Assembly (NCBI GenBank): GCA_029213145.1
Contig: JARGNK010000080.1
Coordinates: 1 to 34,546, forward strand
DNA length: 34,546 nt
Direction of reading: 5' to 3'
From: Rubripirellula sp.
GTDB lineage: Bacteria > Planctomycetota > Planctomycetia > Pirellulales > Pirellulaceae
The notes under the pieces were generated by a model. It worked only from the letters and a program-made list of their open reading frames with translations, made no database searches and was not told the DNA's origin. Made by a program: the position numbers and the translations under genes. Positions 16,888 through 27,655 of the stretch are shown here, piece after piece; the first letter of the stretch is position 1, and each line of letters begins with the position of its first letter.

Positions 16888-18228
16888 CTAGGGCTGCCAA
16901 GCAACGCGACCAGCTCGCTGCAGGTGCAGCATCAACTCGCGCTGCAGTTCGCTCGCGATTTGTCCTTTTGGCTGCTGTGGGTTTTGCTCGAGCGGATCCT
17001 CGTCCATGTTCACCAGCACCATCGGCTCGAAAGGAGAACTCTGCTGCAATTTCCAAGGACCTTTTCGAATTGCGTAGTACGCTCGCCCTTGATAACGCTG
17101 ATTTCCTTCTCGCCTCACCCACACCATGATTCTCTCAGGATCGCCCTGACCACCATGCAGCCAAATGTCAGCGAGTGAACGACCATCAATCGGTGCGGTC
17201 ACCTCCGCTCCAGCGATTTCACACAAGGTGGGCAGGAAGTCCATCGTCATTCCCATCTCCGTCGATCGCTTCACAGGAATCTTACCGGGCCAAACAGCAC
17301 ATGTCGGCACGCGAATCCCGCCTTCCCAATGATCCTGTTTGCCACCACGAAGTTCGCCATTACTCTGTGCGTGCCGTAACGAACCACCATTGTCCGACGA
17401 AAAAATCACTAGTGTATTGTCCTCGATACCAGCATCTTTAATCGCAGCGATCAGCCGACCAATGCCATCATCCAAGTGTTCGACGAAGGCGACATTCTTC
17501 GCCCGCTTTTCGCTCAACTGCGGCTCACGTTGTTGCACTTTCTTGAACCAAGACTCTGGTGGTTGAATCGGAAAATGCGGCGCGTTGTAGGCGAGATACA
17601 AAAAGAATGGCTCGGAGTCATCTGCAGCCTGCCTGCGGATGTAATCGATCGACCACTGCGTAAATAAATCGGTCGCATGACCTTCCGGCTCGATGACTTG
17701 GTCATTCAATCGCATCCAGTTTTCACCACCTCGCAGATGATCGTAATAATCATCCATCATGTCACCGAGGAAACCATGAAAAAAATCAAAGCCACGATGG
17801 TTAGGAACATTTGGCTTGGTGAAACCCAAGTGCCACTTGCCAACCATCCCGGTGCGATAGCCCGCCGTTTTTAACATCTGCGGTAAGGTCCCCGCATTGG
17901 GATCAAGGTAGCCCCAACTATCTTTATCCCATTGCCGAATGACACCGGGGACACCGGCAATATCGGGATAACGACCCGTGACTAACGAAGCTCGAGTGGG
18001 TGAACAAACGGTGCAGTTGGCATAGAAGTTGTCGAACCGCATGCCACGTGACATCAACGCATCAAGGTGAGGTGTTCGCATATCCTCGGCACCAAAACAG
18101 GCGAGGTCACCGTAGCCGAGGTCGTCAACGAGCACCAAAACAATGTTTGGGCGTTCAGCGGCGGTTGTACTCGCCGCAAGGCCACAGAACATTAAACACG
18201 ACACAAAACAAATCAGCATTAATCTCAT
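16888..18228 (-). CDS. Secreted arylsulfatase-type sulfatase
   Basis: A 446-residue protein from the ATG at 18228, where a good signal peptide starts (MRLMLICFVSCLMFCGLAAS, cut near TTAA-ERPN); earlier in-frame starts lack this. It has the canonical formylglycine motif C-S-P-T-R (Cys75) followed by ASLVTGR, metal-binding VDDLGYGD, GKWHLG, NAPHFP, FSSDNGG and a final KGPWKL segment. All expected metal ligands are present, in contrast to the sulfatase at 7704-9137. It should hydrolyse sulfate esters outside the cytoplasm after activation by a formylglycine-generating enzyme, which is not in this window. Substrate class is undetermined. Confidence 0.95.
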   Translation of the reverse strand: MRLMLICFVSCLMFCGLAASTTAAERPNIVLVLVDDLGYGDLACFGAEDMRTPHLDALMSRGMRFDNFYANCTVCSPTRASLVTGRYPDIAGVPGVIRQWDKDSWGYLDPNAGTLPQMLKTAGYRTGMVGKWHLGFTKPNVPNHRGFDFFHGFLGDMMDDYYDHLRGGENWMRLNDQVIEPEGHATDLFTQWSIDYIRRQAADDSEPFFLYLAYNAPHFPIQPPESWFKKVQQREPQLSEKRAKNVAFVEHLDDGIGRLIAAIKDAGIEDNTLVIFSSDNGGSLRHAQSNGELRGGKQDHWEGGIRVPTCAVWPGKIPVKRSTEMGMTMDFLPTLCEIAGAEVTAPIDGRSLADIWLHGGQGDPERIMVWVRREGNQRYQGRAYYAIRKGPWKLQQSSPFEPMVLVNMDEDPLEQNPQQPKGQIASELQRELMLHLQRAGRVAWQP

Positions 18229-18387
18229 TGCAGACTCACTCAGGTTGCGGGATTGCAGAAGCCAGCATAGTTTCCAGAAAGCACGCCAGCAGTCGCCACA
18301 GGCATTCCGCGAAAAAACTTTTGCTACAGCCAATCGACACGATGCGTAGCCTCACTGATTACCATTCACGGTGCAGCCATCTATTTT

Positions 18388-20148
18388 TCAAACAGCGGCC
18401 ATACTCGTCGCGGGCCGCCAATCGACGAGATGAATTTCTACTTTTCGGAAACCACGAAACTCATTGATCACCGGCCGATAAGCTATCTCAATCTGGCCAT
18501 CGGTGTCATTCAGCTGATCGCACCAATCGCCAGCGCTAAAGGCAACGGCGCGAATCACCTTGCTACCCTGTCGCAAATTGACGGTCAAATGCCGATCCCC
18601 GCCGCCCATTCGCCGCGCTGGCTGGTCCAATTCGACACCACCGCAGTACAGGACGGGGCGTGGATTTCCACATCCAAAAGGCGCCAACATTTCGATCTGC
18701 TTGATGACCTCGAGATTCAGCTGACCAAAAGTTGCCTCCGCATCGATCACAATTTCTGGCACAATTTCTTTGTCCGTCCATTGGCGTGCGACCGCTTCAC
18801 AGAAGTCCCCGCGAAAAGCTTCAATCTCTCTTTCATCGATTGTCAAACCGGCGGCGGCCCGATGGCCACCAAACCGCATCAAGCGATGTTCACACTCAGC
18901 TAAGGCTTCATGCAAGTCAACGTCGGTGCCACCGACTCGGCCTGAACCAACCGCTTCCGACTTACCCGCGGCATCCATCGACAACACCAATACGGGCTTG
19001 GCGTACTTGTCTGCCAAGCGACCTGCCACAACACCGATGACGCCCTGGTGCCAACCAACCCCAGCCAGCACCAACGCTGGATCACCCTCCGGATCAAACT
19101 CTGCCTTCGCCTGCTTGCTGGCCGCCAACATCACACTCCGCTGCAAGGTATCGCGTGTGTTATTCAATTGGTGAATGTAATCAGCAAGTTGATTGGTTCG
19201 GTCGCCTGCAGGTGTCGTTAGCAACTCGATCGCCAACTGGGCTTGGCCCAGCCGCCCAGCCGCATTCAAACGAGGTGCCAAACTAAACGCAATGCTTTCG
19301 GTGTTGAGTGTTGAAACCTGATCCAACTTAGTCAACTTCATCAGTTCAACTAATCCTGGCAATGGCTCACCACGAAGCATCCGAATCCCGTGTTCGACCA
19401 GAATTCGGTTCTCGTCCAACAATGGGACAACATCGGCCACCGTTCCGATCGCGGCTAATGAAAGCGACTGCATGAGGTAACGCCGCAGCGATTCACTCAC
19501 TTTTTTCGCGCCGCAAACTTTTTGACAGATCGACCATGCCAACTTAAAAGCGACACCAGCACCACAAAGTTCACCGAAGGGATACGTCGAACCAGGCAAC
19601 CTGGGATGCACGATAGCTTCGGCCGCTGGCAACTGATCCGCTAATGTGTGGTGATCAGTGATGATCAGCTTGACGCCCAATTCACGACAGAGATCGGCGT
19701 GGGCAACACTGGTGATTCCGCAATCAACCGTCACGATCAATTTCTTACCGCGCTGGGCGAGTTTACGGATCGCGTCTTCATTCAATCCATACCCGTCTTC
19801 CAAACGGTTGGGTACGAAATAACTGACATCCGCATCCAGCAAGCGCAACCCGTTGTACAAGATTGCGGTTCCCGTCATGCCGTCGCAATCGTAGTCGCCA
19901 TAGATGACAACCGGCGTCTTGCTGTTGATCGCGTCTACGATCAAGTCGGTGGCGTCTGCCATTCCGGGCAAGAGTTGCGGATCGCGCAGACCGATCAGCT
20001 TGGTATCCAAAAAACGACTGGCATCCTCAGCGTTGTAAACGCCACGACTCACCAACAACTGTGCAACAACGGGCGGCAAACGCGTTGAGCGAATCATTTG
20101 CTCGACACGACCGGCGTCATGAGGAATGATGCGCCACTGTCGTTGCAT
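18388..20148 (-). CDS. recJ: Single-stranded-DNA-specific 5'-3' exonuclease RecJ
   Basis: A 586-residue protein from the ATG at 20148 (AAGG just upstream; the longer frame from 20208 adds a Pro/Ser-rich stretch with no support). The DHH phosphoesterase motifs are all present: YGDYDCDGMTG with metal Asp85/87/89, TVDCGITS, IITDHHT, GTVADVVPL, and the DHHA1 end SGRVGG...RFGGHRAAAGLTI, followed by the C-terminal OB-like domain (LAPFGCGNPRPVL). RecJ acts in recombination and base-excision/mismatch repair in the cytoplasm, and family length matches. The next gene upstream on the strand is rpmG, about 115 bp away. Confidence 0.96.
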   Translation of the reverse strand: MQRQWRIIPHDAGRVEQMIRSTRLPPVVAQLLVSRGVYNAEDASRFLDTKLIGLRDPQLLPGMADATDLIVDAINSKTPVVIYGDYDCDGMTGTAILYNGLRLLDADVSYFVPNRLEDGYGLNEDAIRKLAQRGKKLIVTVDCGITSVAHADLCRELGVKLIITDHHTLADQLPAAEAIVHPRLPGSTYPFGELCGAGVAFKLAWSICQKVCGAKKVSESLRRYLMQSLSLAAIGTVADVVPLLDENRILVEHGIRMLRGEPLPGLVELMKLTKLDQVSTLNTESIAFSLAPRLNAAGRLGQAQLAIELLTTPAGDRTNQLADYIHQLNNTRDTLQRSVMLAASKQAKAEFDPEGDPALVLAGVGWHQGVIGVVAGRLADKYAKPVLVLSMDAAGKSEAVGSGRVGGTDVDLHEALAECEHRLMRFGGHRAAAGLTIDEREIEAFRGDFCEAVARQWTDKEIVPEIVIDAEATFGQLNLEVIKQIEMLAPFGCGNPRPVLYCGGVELDQPARRMGGGDRHLTVNLRQGSKVIRAVAFSAGDWCDQLNDTDGQIEIAYRPVINEFRGFRKVEIHLVDWRPATSMAAV

Positions 20149-20264
20149 CCTTGACTCCGATCGGATCCCTGTCGGCCGAGAGCCCCAGCTTGGGGGAGGT
20201 TCGCACAAATCGAATCAAACGACACGACGCCGACCTGAGGCCGGATCGCTGAATGACCGAGATG

Positions 20265-20429
20265 TTATTTCTTCTTTTCGGTGTGCGACGTGTGCTTGCG
20301 AAGCCGCGGGCAATACTTCTTCAGCTTCAACTTCTCACCACCTGGCTTACGCTTGTAGGAGTAGTTGTAGTCGCCGCACTCGTCACAGACGAGGAAAATG
20401 GTTTCGGCTTTTTTCTTACTTCTGGCCAT
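20265..20429 (-). CDS. rpmG: 50S ribosomal protein L33
   Basis: A 54-residue protein starting [20 protein letters not shown] and containing [15 protein letters not shown], the L33 zinc-ribbon pattern. It has Cys15 and Cys18, but the second pair is Cys40 plus Leu43 (C-P-R-L where zinc-binding L33 has C-P-R-C), so one zinc ligand is missing. Length and basic composition match the family. It is a component of the large ribosomal subunit near the E site. A TAA stop is at 20267-20265. Partial Cys sets are known among L33 paralogues, so this copy may be metal-free. Confidence 0.92.
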   Translation of the reverse strand: MARSKKKAETIFLVCDECGDYNYSYKRKPGGEKLKLKKYCPRLRKHTSHTEKKK

Positions 20430-20619
20430 CGCAGGACGCTCAACTTAAATAAACACTTGTCTTTTTTGCCTTCTGGCGGGCGGGGATTATTGCACGCGGA
20501 GGGTGATTTGGGCAAGTAGAAAGACGCTGAAAAGCATTCGCTCCCCAAACGGACCGGAATCACACCCCAAAAAGAGTCTGCCGGGATCGCCGCTCGTCAC
20601 TGCGAATCAGTGCGTTTGT

Positions 20620-20638
20620 AATGCAGAAAACCTGCATT
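20620..20638. terminator. Short stem-loop downstream of the DUF4159 gene
   Basis: AATGCAG (20620-20626) and CTGCATT (20632-20638) form a perfect 7-bp stem with a 5-base loop, 59 bp after the stop of the minus-strand gene ending at 20698. On the minus strand it has no T-run, so intrinsic termination is uncertain; it may be chance. Confidence 0.25.
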
Positions 20639-20697
20639 TTGCCCATGCTTTCCAAATCCCCAGGAATGCATCTGCGCGTGAAATCGATCGAATCCCC

Positions 20698-23040
20698 TCA
20701 TTGCTGCAGTGCGAAAAGCACCAAATTAGCCACGATTTTTGCCGCTTCTTCGGTGTCGTAGCCGGGACATTGGACAGAATTAGGACTCTCCAAGGCACAG
20801 CTCAGGTCGAGGGGCGAAAAGAAAACGCCGACCACTTGATCGACCACCGCATACTCCAGTAGCGGCGGGCCAGAGCGTCGCGAGACAGATGCCCCGGCCG
20901 TGGCAGGGGTCCGAATCGTGACATTTCGAATGTCATAACCTCCATAAATATTCAGCATTGGATGGCTGGCCGGCAGGGGCTGCAAAGGGGAATCGGCAAA
21001 AATCAGTGCCATTTCGCGGCGAAATGCCGCGGCAAACGGCTCGCTACCACAAACCGCCGTCCCAAGAATCACGCCGCCATTTTCGACATACGTCCTCAAA
21101 GCATCGCGCTGAGTTGGTTCCAGCTCAAATTCGGTTCGGCCATGCATCCAGAGGAATGGCACCTCCAATAATTGCTCCGTCTCGAACCCGACCGGGCGCG
21201 GCGTCGCGGAAACCTGCATCGGCAGCCGCGCTGACATCAGTGACGCAGCATTGGGCAGTGCTCTTCGAGCTTCCTGCCCGCCGGCATCGATCGCCAACAT
21301 CCCAAGCTGAATCGCCCCCCTGTCTGAGGATTCAACATCAGCCGACTCCAAGATTAATCGCTGCTGCAACTTATCTTTTAGCTCTCGACCAGTCGCATAG
21401 GCGATCAGATTTTCACCGATGCGAATCGACGTACCGATCTGCGCCCGCGCCGCGGGCGACTCCCGGTCACGGTGAAAAAGAACGTCGCCAAGCTCCCAAC
21501 GACAAGACAAACTCTGAGGCACAAAGAACACTGCGGTCCGGCAACAAGCCTGGACGCCATAAACCCAAAACTGATCGCCAATCACAGTGGGGTCCACTTT
21601 ATGCTCGGCGTACCAGATCGGATGCCCAAGAGGTAACCGGTCTAAGGGAGCATCCGGAAACCAATCTTGGCAAAGCGACTTCACGCTCTGCTCGAATCCA
21701 CTAGCGTCCCCGCACCCATCACCCCCTTCGGCTTCAAATAAAATGCATCCTCCCTGGTCAACATAGGACTTGAGATGTTCTGCGAATTCGGGGGTGAAAT
21801 TGATCGACTGCCGACCGCTAATCACCAATACGGGTGTTTGCAATAAGTCATCAACTTTGGCAGTCGCGGCATCAATGGTCTGCCAAGTCAAATCACGTTG
21901 CCAATTCTGCTCGACGTGCCGAACCAATTGACGCAGCGAATCAGGGTGCTGATTCCACTGCCCTGGGGACTGGCGTTGCGGGTACTTCAAGCGTCCCGCG
22001 ACCACCTGGCGTTTACCTTTGCCGAGAAATAACAGCGCAAAAGCGGTTGCCACCTCGCGTGTTTCCATCGGTTCAGCTCCGGGCCAGAAGCCCGAAAAGC
22101 CGTCCTGCAGCTCAATCAATTTTTCGGCACCTTCACGATACCAATCATGTTCATCAATCAATCGGCGTCCCGACAGTCGTCCCACCCGTTCGAGCGCGTA
22201 GAGGTAATAAAAGAAAGTGAACTTGTCACCGCCGGGGTTCGCTTCGAGTGTGAAATTGCGTCCAAGCCAGGCTAATCCGCGTTCAACGGGGTCATCAGCG
22301 GAGCCTTCACCACCACAACATCGAATCTGATCGCCCTGAATCGACGAGCTCTCACCACCCAATCGCCCGCGGGAGATGATGATGGAGGCGATTCCAGCGC
22401 ACGTCATGCTGCCAGTGGGCACAGGGCGGGATCGGTAGCTCCATCCACCATTGTTCAATTGTCGGGCAACCCAATAGTCCAGTGATCGACGGAAAACATC
22501 GTCGGAAACTTCAATCCCCCGATCTTGGGCAGCACCCAGCGCCAAGATCGCAAATTGTGCGTTGGACGGATCACCACTCCCCATACCACCGCCGTAGCTC
22601 CAACTTCCGATGCGATCAGGCCGTCCCGCTTGGAACTGCTCTTCAACCAACAATTGGACATTGCGACGAATCCGCGGTAAGTCTCCTGCGGCACCCATCT
22701 GGCAATAAACAAGGGTTTGCAGAGCAACGCTGTAGGTTTCACCTGGCTGAAAACCTCGCAAATACCGCATCGCTTTGATGATCGCGGGATCATCCCGAGG
22801 CACACCGACGTTGAGAAGGGCTAAGGTACACAGCGCAGACAGGCCACAGGACTGCCCCCCATATTCCTCCCATCCGCCTCGCCCATTTTGCGATTTGCGA
22901 AGATAGGTAACTCCACGATCAATCGATCGCTGCACTGCCGCTGCATTGACTTGAGCGTAAGATCGCGCCGGGACCGCGGCCATCCAAGCAGTGATCAGGA
23001 TCACCGGGATGGCAATTGATGTTCTCCAAGGTTTGACCAC
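20698..23040 (-). CDS. Exported terpenoid-cyclase-like repeat protein fused to two DUF4159-like domains
   Basis: A 780-residue protein from a GTG at 23040, which follows the very strong ribosome binding site GGGGAGGAGGGAG; the frame is open 115 codons further but overlaps the divergent moxR. A signal peptide follows (IAIPVILITAWMAAVPARSYA). Residues about 35-370 are alpha/alpha-toroid repeats of the prenyltransferase/squalene-cyclase type (GVTYLRKSQNGRGGW, ARQLNNGGWSYR, LAWLGRNFTLE) without a DxDD cyclase motif. The C-terminus has two related segments of DUF4159 type, each with PVLVISGR/PFLWMHGR, LKSYVDQGG/LRTYVENGG and SLSC/DLSC. It is not a cyclase; a periplasmic structural or regulatory role is likely. 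It is divergent from moxR-DUF58-batA, with which DUF4159 genes often cluster in planctomycetes (recalled). Confidence 0.82.
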   Translation of the reverse strand: MVKPWRTSIAIPVILITAWMAAVPARSYAQVNAAAVQRSIDRGVTYLRKSQNGRGGWEEYGGQSCGLSALCTLALLNVGVPRDDPAIIKAMRYLRGFQPGETYSVALQTLVYCQMGAAGDLPRIRRNVQLLVEEQFQAGRPDRIGSWSYGGGMGSGDPSNAQFAILALGAAQDRGIEVSDDVFRRSLDYWVARQLNNGGWSYRSRPVPTGSMTCAGIASIIISRGRLGGESSSIQGDQIRCCGGEGSADDPVERGLAWLGRNFTLEANPGGDKFTFFYYLYALERVGRLSGRRLIDEHDWYREGAEKLIELQDGFSGFWPGAEPMETREVATAFALLFLGKGKRQVVAGRLKYPQRQSPGQWNQHPDSLRQLVRHVEQNWQRDLTWQTIDAATAKVDDLLQTPVLVISGRQSINFTPEFAEHLKSYVDQGGCILFEAEGGDGCGDASGFEQSVKSLCQDWFPDAPLDRLPLGHPIWYAEHKVDPTVIGDQFWVYGVQACCRTAVFFVPQSLSCRWELGDVLFHRDRESPAARAQIGTSIRIGENLIAYATGRELKDKLQQRLILESADVESSDRGAIQLGMLAIDAGGQEARRALPNAASLMSARLPMQVSATPRPVGFETEQLLEVPFLWMHGRTEFELEPTQRDALRTYVENGGVILGTAVCGSEPFAAAFRREMALIFADSPLQPLPASHPMLNIYGGYDIRNVTIRTPATAGASVSRRSGPPLLEYAVVDQVVGVFFSPLDLSCALESPNSVQCPGYDTEEAAKIVANLVLFALQQ

Positions 23041-23172
23041 GCGTAGCTCCCTCCTCCCCGCACTCAGGTTGTGGTGTCTAAGATAGCGATAGTCACGAGC
23101 CGATTGGCCCGTGTTGATTGCTTGGCTCACGATCTCAATCGCATTCGTACAAAGGACTGTTTCTTTTCCATC
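23041..23172. promoter_or_regulatory. Divergent promoter region between DUF4159 gene and moxR
   Basis: 132 bp separate two divergent starts (GTG 23040 minus, ATG 23173 plus). Promoters for both operons must lie here or just beyond; no clear -35/-10 pair or operator palindrome stands out. The minus-strand ribosome binding site occupies the first 20 bases. Confidence 0.45.
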
Positions 23173-24264
<1,092 letters not shown>

Positions 24265-24265
24265 C

Positions 24266-25171
24266 ATGTCGGCTTTGCTCAGCCCCGAATCGCTGCAACA
24301 GATCAAGCGACTTGACCTGCGCGCCCGAATGGTCGTTCGCGGTTTTCTACAAGGCCTGCACTCGAGTCCTTTCCAAGGCTTCTCTGTCCAGTTCAGTGAA
24401 CATCGACGTTACAACCGAGGTGACGACCCGAAGCTGATTGATTGGTTGGCATACGCCAAGACCGACAAGTATTTCGTTAAGCGATTCGAAGCAGAAACCA
24501 ACCTCACCGGTTATCTGGTGATGGATCTGTCAAAGTCGATGGGCTTTACCGAAAGCCAGTCGATGACCAAGTTTGAGTACTCAACCTGTTTAGCAGCGGC
24601 GTTGACCTATCTAATGACGATGCAGCAGGATCCAGTCGGCTTGCTTACGTTTGACGAAAAAGTCAAAGCACTACTGCCCGCTCGCAGTCGACGGGGTCAC
24701 TTGGGTGATGTGATGGCACAGCTATCACGTCTACAACCAACCGGCCGAACCGAATTGGCAGCCTGCATCACCCAAGTTGCAGCGATGCTGAAACAACATT
24801 CACTGGTCATGCTGTTTACCGACCTGCTACCGAGCGAAACCGATGCAGATAGTCCAGAAGCGATCATTGCCGCACTCGCTCGGCTAAAACACGGCGGTAA
24901 CGATGTGATCGTTTTTCACGTGATGGATGAAGCGGAGGTTCACTTTCCGTACGAAGGACCTGTGCAATTCGAAGATTCTGAAACTGGCCACACGGTGTCC
25001 GTCGATGCATCCGGATTCCGTAAAGACTACCTCAAACAACTCGAGCAGTTTCGCGATGCCTATCGCGAAGGGTGCAATCGACTTCGGATCGATTATGTCC
25101 CGCTAGACACGAGCATGCCATTTGATGCCGCCCTCACTGAATACCTGCAGCAACGCCAGTCGCGGTTCTAA
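24266..25171 (+). CDS. DUF58 (von Willebrand A-like) protein
   Basis: A 301-residue protein with the DUF58 signature EHRRYNRGDDPKLIDWLAYAKTD (about 47-69), then FVKRFEAETNL and the MIDAS-type MDLSKSMGF (about 89-97), the metal-binding Asp-x-Ser-x-Ser arrangement. It has no N-terminal membrane helices, unlike many DUF58 proteins, so it is probably cytoplasmic and a partner of MoxR. The start lies one base after the moxR stop, implying translational coupling; the batA-like gene follows after 2 bp. Function is inferred from operon structure. Confidence 0.93.
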   Translation: MSALLSPESLQQIKRLDLRARMVVRGFLQGLHSSPFQGFSVQFSEHRRYNRGDDPKLIDWLAYAKTDKYFVKRFEAETNLTGYLVMDLSKSMGFTESQSMTKFEYSTCLAAALTYLMTMQQDPVGLLTFDEKVKALLPARSRRGHLGDVMAQLSRLQPTGRTELAACITQVAAMLKQHSLVMLFTDLLPSETDADSPEAIIAALARLKHGGNDVIVFHVMDEAEVHFPYEGPVQFEDSETGHTVSVDASGFRKDYLKQLEQFRDAYREGCNRLRIDYVPLDTSMPFDAALTEYLQQRQSRF

Positions 25172-25173
25172 TC

Positions 25174-27561
25174 ATGACGTTTTTTAACGCCACCCTGATC
25201 TTCGGAATCGCTGCGATCGCGGTACCTCTGGTATTGCATCTGGTTGCTCGTCGCGAGCCTCGCAAAGTCGTGTTTCCCTCGGTTCGGTTCTTGACCAAAC
25301 GTTTCGAATCGAATCGGAGTCGTTTACGAGTCCGTCGTTGGTGGTTGTTGGCGCTGCGGATCGCAGCGCTCGCCGCGTTGGCGATCGCGCTGGCCCGTCC
25401 CGCGATTCATCAATCATTGTCAGTCACTTGGCTGACGATCGGCTTGATCGCAGCGTTGGGTCTGGCCTTGCTAGTTCTTGCGACGGTTGCGATATCGCGT
25501 GGCCAAGCGAAAACTACCGTGTACGGTTTGACGGCCGCCGCCATCGCAGCCGTTCTGGTCGCGATGATTTGGGGCATCACGACCTACGCGTCTGGCACAG
25601 CACCGATGCAATCCTCTTCCGAACCAGTGTCGATCGCGATTGTACTCGACAATGCACCCACCTCCGCATGGAAAACACCTGATGATGATCGTCTTGCCAG
25701 AATGAAAGACCTGGCGACGTGGATGGTCACCCGCTTGCCGAGAACAAGTCGCATAGCGATTGTTGATCGCTCCTCCCAAATCGCATCATTCTCACTCGAT
25801 GCCGCCAGCAGCATCTCAAAGATTGAGCAACTAGAGCCGCTTGAGGTCACACAACCGCTAGCTGCCCGACTCGATTCCGCGACCCGCTTACTGCGAACGA
25901 GTGATTTACCAAATCGGCAAATCTTACTGATCACAGACTTGGCCGCTTCAACGTGGAACGATTCCATTCGGGAAAGTGGCTTGGCCGCGTTACTGGCCGA
26001 TGCGCCGCAGGTAGCGATGACCATCTTCGATCTCGGCGAGCTGCGGGGAACCAATCGCTCACTGTCCACGCCAATCTTCGCCGACACCACTCCGCCCCAA
26101 GGCGTCCCGATTGCATTGACTTCGACCCTCTCACTCGAAGCCGACCAAACCACCGAGTCGATTGCGGCAACCGTTGAATTGGATCTGTTTGTAAATGATC
26201 CCGCCCTACCGTTCGTGCGCGACGGAAAAGTGGTACGCCCAGAAATGCAAAGACTTGATCGGACGAATGTCCGTGTGGCACCGGGCGGATCCAGCGAACT
26301 GCTGATGACCATTCCGTCACTTGAAGTGGGCATCCATCACGGTCGCATCCGAATCGTCGGCGATGATGCGATGCCGCTTGATGACGTTCGCTACTTCACC
26401 CTCGAAGTGCTTCGTCCATCGGCGCTATTGATTGTCAGCGACGATGAAGATGAAGCTCAAGTCCTGAAGCAGGCAATCATCGCATCACCTGGCTTGGTGG
26501 ATGAAGAGAAAGCTGAATTCATGGTTGAACGGGTCGGCTACGCAGATCTGCCTGCAGTGAGACTGAGAGAATTTTCGGCAGTCTTGCTGCTGGACCCACC
26601 GGCGGCTGTGCTGCAGGACCAATCGATCAACGCCTTCGCCCGCGAGGGTGGCGGCATCTTCGTGACGCTCGGCCCTCAAGCAGGGACTTCCGCCGTCAAT
26701 GACACCTGGACGCCCGAACTGATTCGACCATGGCGGATCCCCGAGCCTGGTAGTTTTTTGCAGGCCACAGCCGCCAACCATCCGACAACCCAAACCCTGA
26801 CCAAAAATACACCTTGGGCCGATTTTCGTGTCCGCCAGTACTGGCAAGTAAAACCTGCAACCTCGGATCGTGTCTTGATGACCTTTGCTGGGTCTGAACA
26901 TCCCGCGTTGCTCGAACGACTAGTCGAACCTCAACCGAAATCTACCGAAACAGAAATCGATGTTCGGCCAGGACGAATTCTCCTGCTCGCGACACCACTG
27001 CCTGCACTGGGTTCAAAAACACGCGGATGGAATGATCTGTTTGGAATCGATCCCTGGCCCGCTTGGTTATTGATCCGACAAAGCGTTGAGTTGTTGACTC
27101 GTCGCGGAGACTCGAGCCAAAACGTGGCCGTGGGGCAAGCGGTGACGGTGGAGGTATCTTCGAATGATCAGACGTCGCGACCGGAACGGATTCAGCTATT
27201 CCCGCCAGACGAAACCTCACCTGTCCCCCTGAATTTGTCACCCGAAGCAACCGACGTCACGATCACCGATGTTGCCCGCAGCGGCGTGTACTGGATCCGC
27301 GGCTTGGATGCGGGAAGCGGCTTTAGCGCGAACCTGTCGGATGCCGCAACGGCACTGGAGAGAATCGAACTTGGTGATTTGGACCAGATTTTTGGCCCCG
27401 ATCAGTATGACTTGGCCACCGACCGCGAAGGAATCGAAGTGGCCGAAAACAAGGCTTCCCAGCGTGTTTCACTTCATTCCCCCGCCATTTTGTTCGTTTT
27501 AATCGTCTTCTTACTCGAGCAGGTGTTAGGAAATCGGTTCTACGGTCGCCAAGGTGCCTGA
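25174..27561 (+). CDS. BatA-like membrane protein with von Willebrand A-type domain
   Basis: A 795-residue protein. The N-terminus is the double-membrane BatA/TIGR02226-like module: a first helix (FFNATLIFGIAAIAVPLVLHL), the linker RREPRKVVFPSVRFL, and a second helix (WWLLALRIAALAALAIALARP). Two more helices follow at about 90-110 and 115-140. The region from about 155 has VSIAIVLDNAPTSAW, a degenerate vWA start lacking the D-x-S-x-S metal site. Beta-rich and glutamine amidotransferase-like segments (ALLIVSDDEDEAQVLKQAI; REGGGIFVTLG) follow, with a final anchor helix (SPAILFVLIVFLLEQVL). Most of the protein faces the periplasm. Last gene of the moxR operon. Confidence 0.88.
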   Translation: MTFFNATLIFGIAAIAVPLVLHLVARREPRKVVFPSVRFLTKRFESNRSRLRVRRWWLLALRIAALAALAIALARPAIHQSLSVTWLTIGLIAALGLALLVLATVAISRGQAKTTVYGLTAAAIAAVLVAMIWGITTYASGTAPMQSSSEPVSIAIVLDNAPTSAWKTPDDDRLARMKDLATWMVTRLPRTSRIAIVDRSSQIASFSLDAASSISKIEQLEPLEVTQPLAARLDSATRLLRTSDLPNRQILLITDLAASTWNDSIRESGLAALLADAPQVAMTIFDLGELRGTNRSLSTPIFADTTPPQGVPIALTSTLSLEADQTTESIAATVELDLFVNDPALPFVRDGKVVRPEMQRLDRTNVRVAPGGSSELLMTIPSLEVGIHHGRIRIVGDDAMPLDDVRYFTLEVLRPSALLIVSDDEDEAQVLKQAIIASPGLVDEEKAEFMVERVGYADLPAVRLREFSAVLLLDPPAAVLQDQSINAFAREGGGIFVTLGPQAGTSAVNDTWTPELIRPWRIPEPGSFLQATAANHPTTQTLTKNTPWADFRVRQYWQVKPATSDRVLMTFAGSEHPALLERLVEPQPKSTETEIDVRPGRILLLATPLPALGSKTRGWNDLFGIDPWPAWLLIRQSVELLTRRGDSSQNVAVGQAVTVEVSSNDQTSRPERIQLFPPDETSPVPLNLSPEATDVTITDVARSGVYWIRGLDAGSGFSANLSDAATALERIELGDLDQIFGPDQYDLATDREGIEVAENKASQRVSLHSPAILFVLIVFLLEQVLGNRFYGRQGA

Positions 27562-27655
27562 CTGGCCCCTACCCAGCCAAGTTTTCAATTGGAATTTTGA
27601 AAAAAGGCCAGGTAATTAGACAAATGGCCGTGGCTAGCGCATCTTATAGGCCACC

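Noticed and set aside
16838-17122. 95-codon N-terminal extension of the esterase frame
   Set aside because: It overlaps the sulfatase gene on the same strand in another frame and is Arg/Ala-rich without a fold; the hydrolase domain starts at the ATG at 16837.
20430-20697. tRNA or small RNA beside rpmG
   Set aside because: tRNA genes are often near rpmG, but no cloverleaf or TTCGA-type T-loop was found in either strand; only a short 7-bp hairpin is present.
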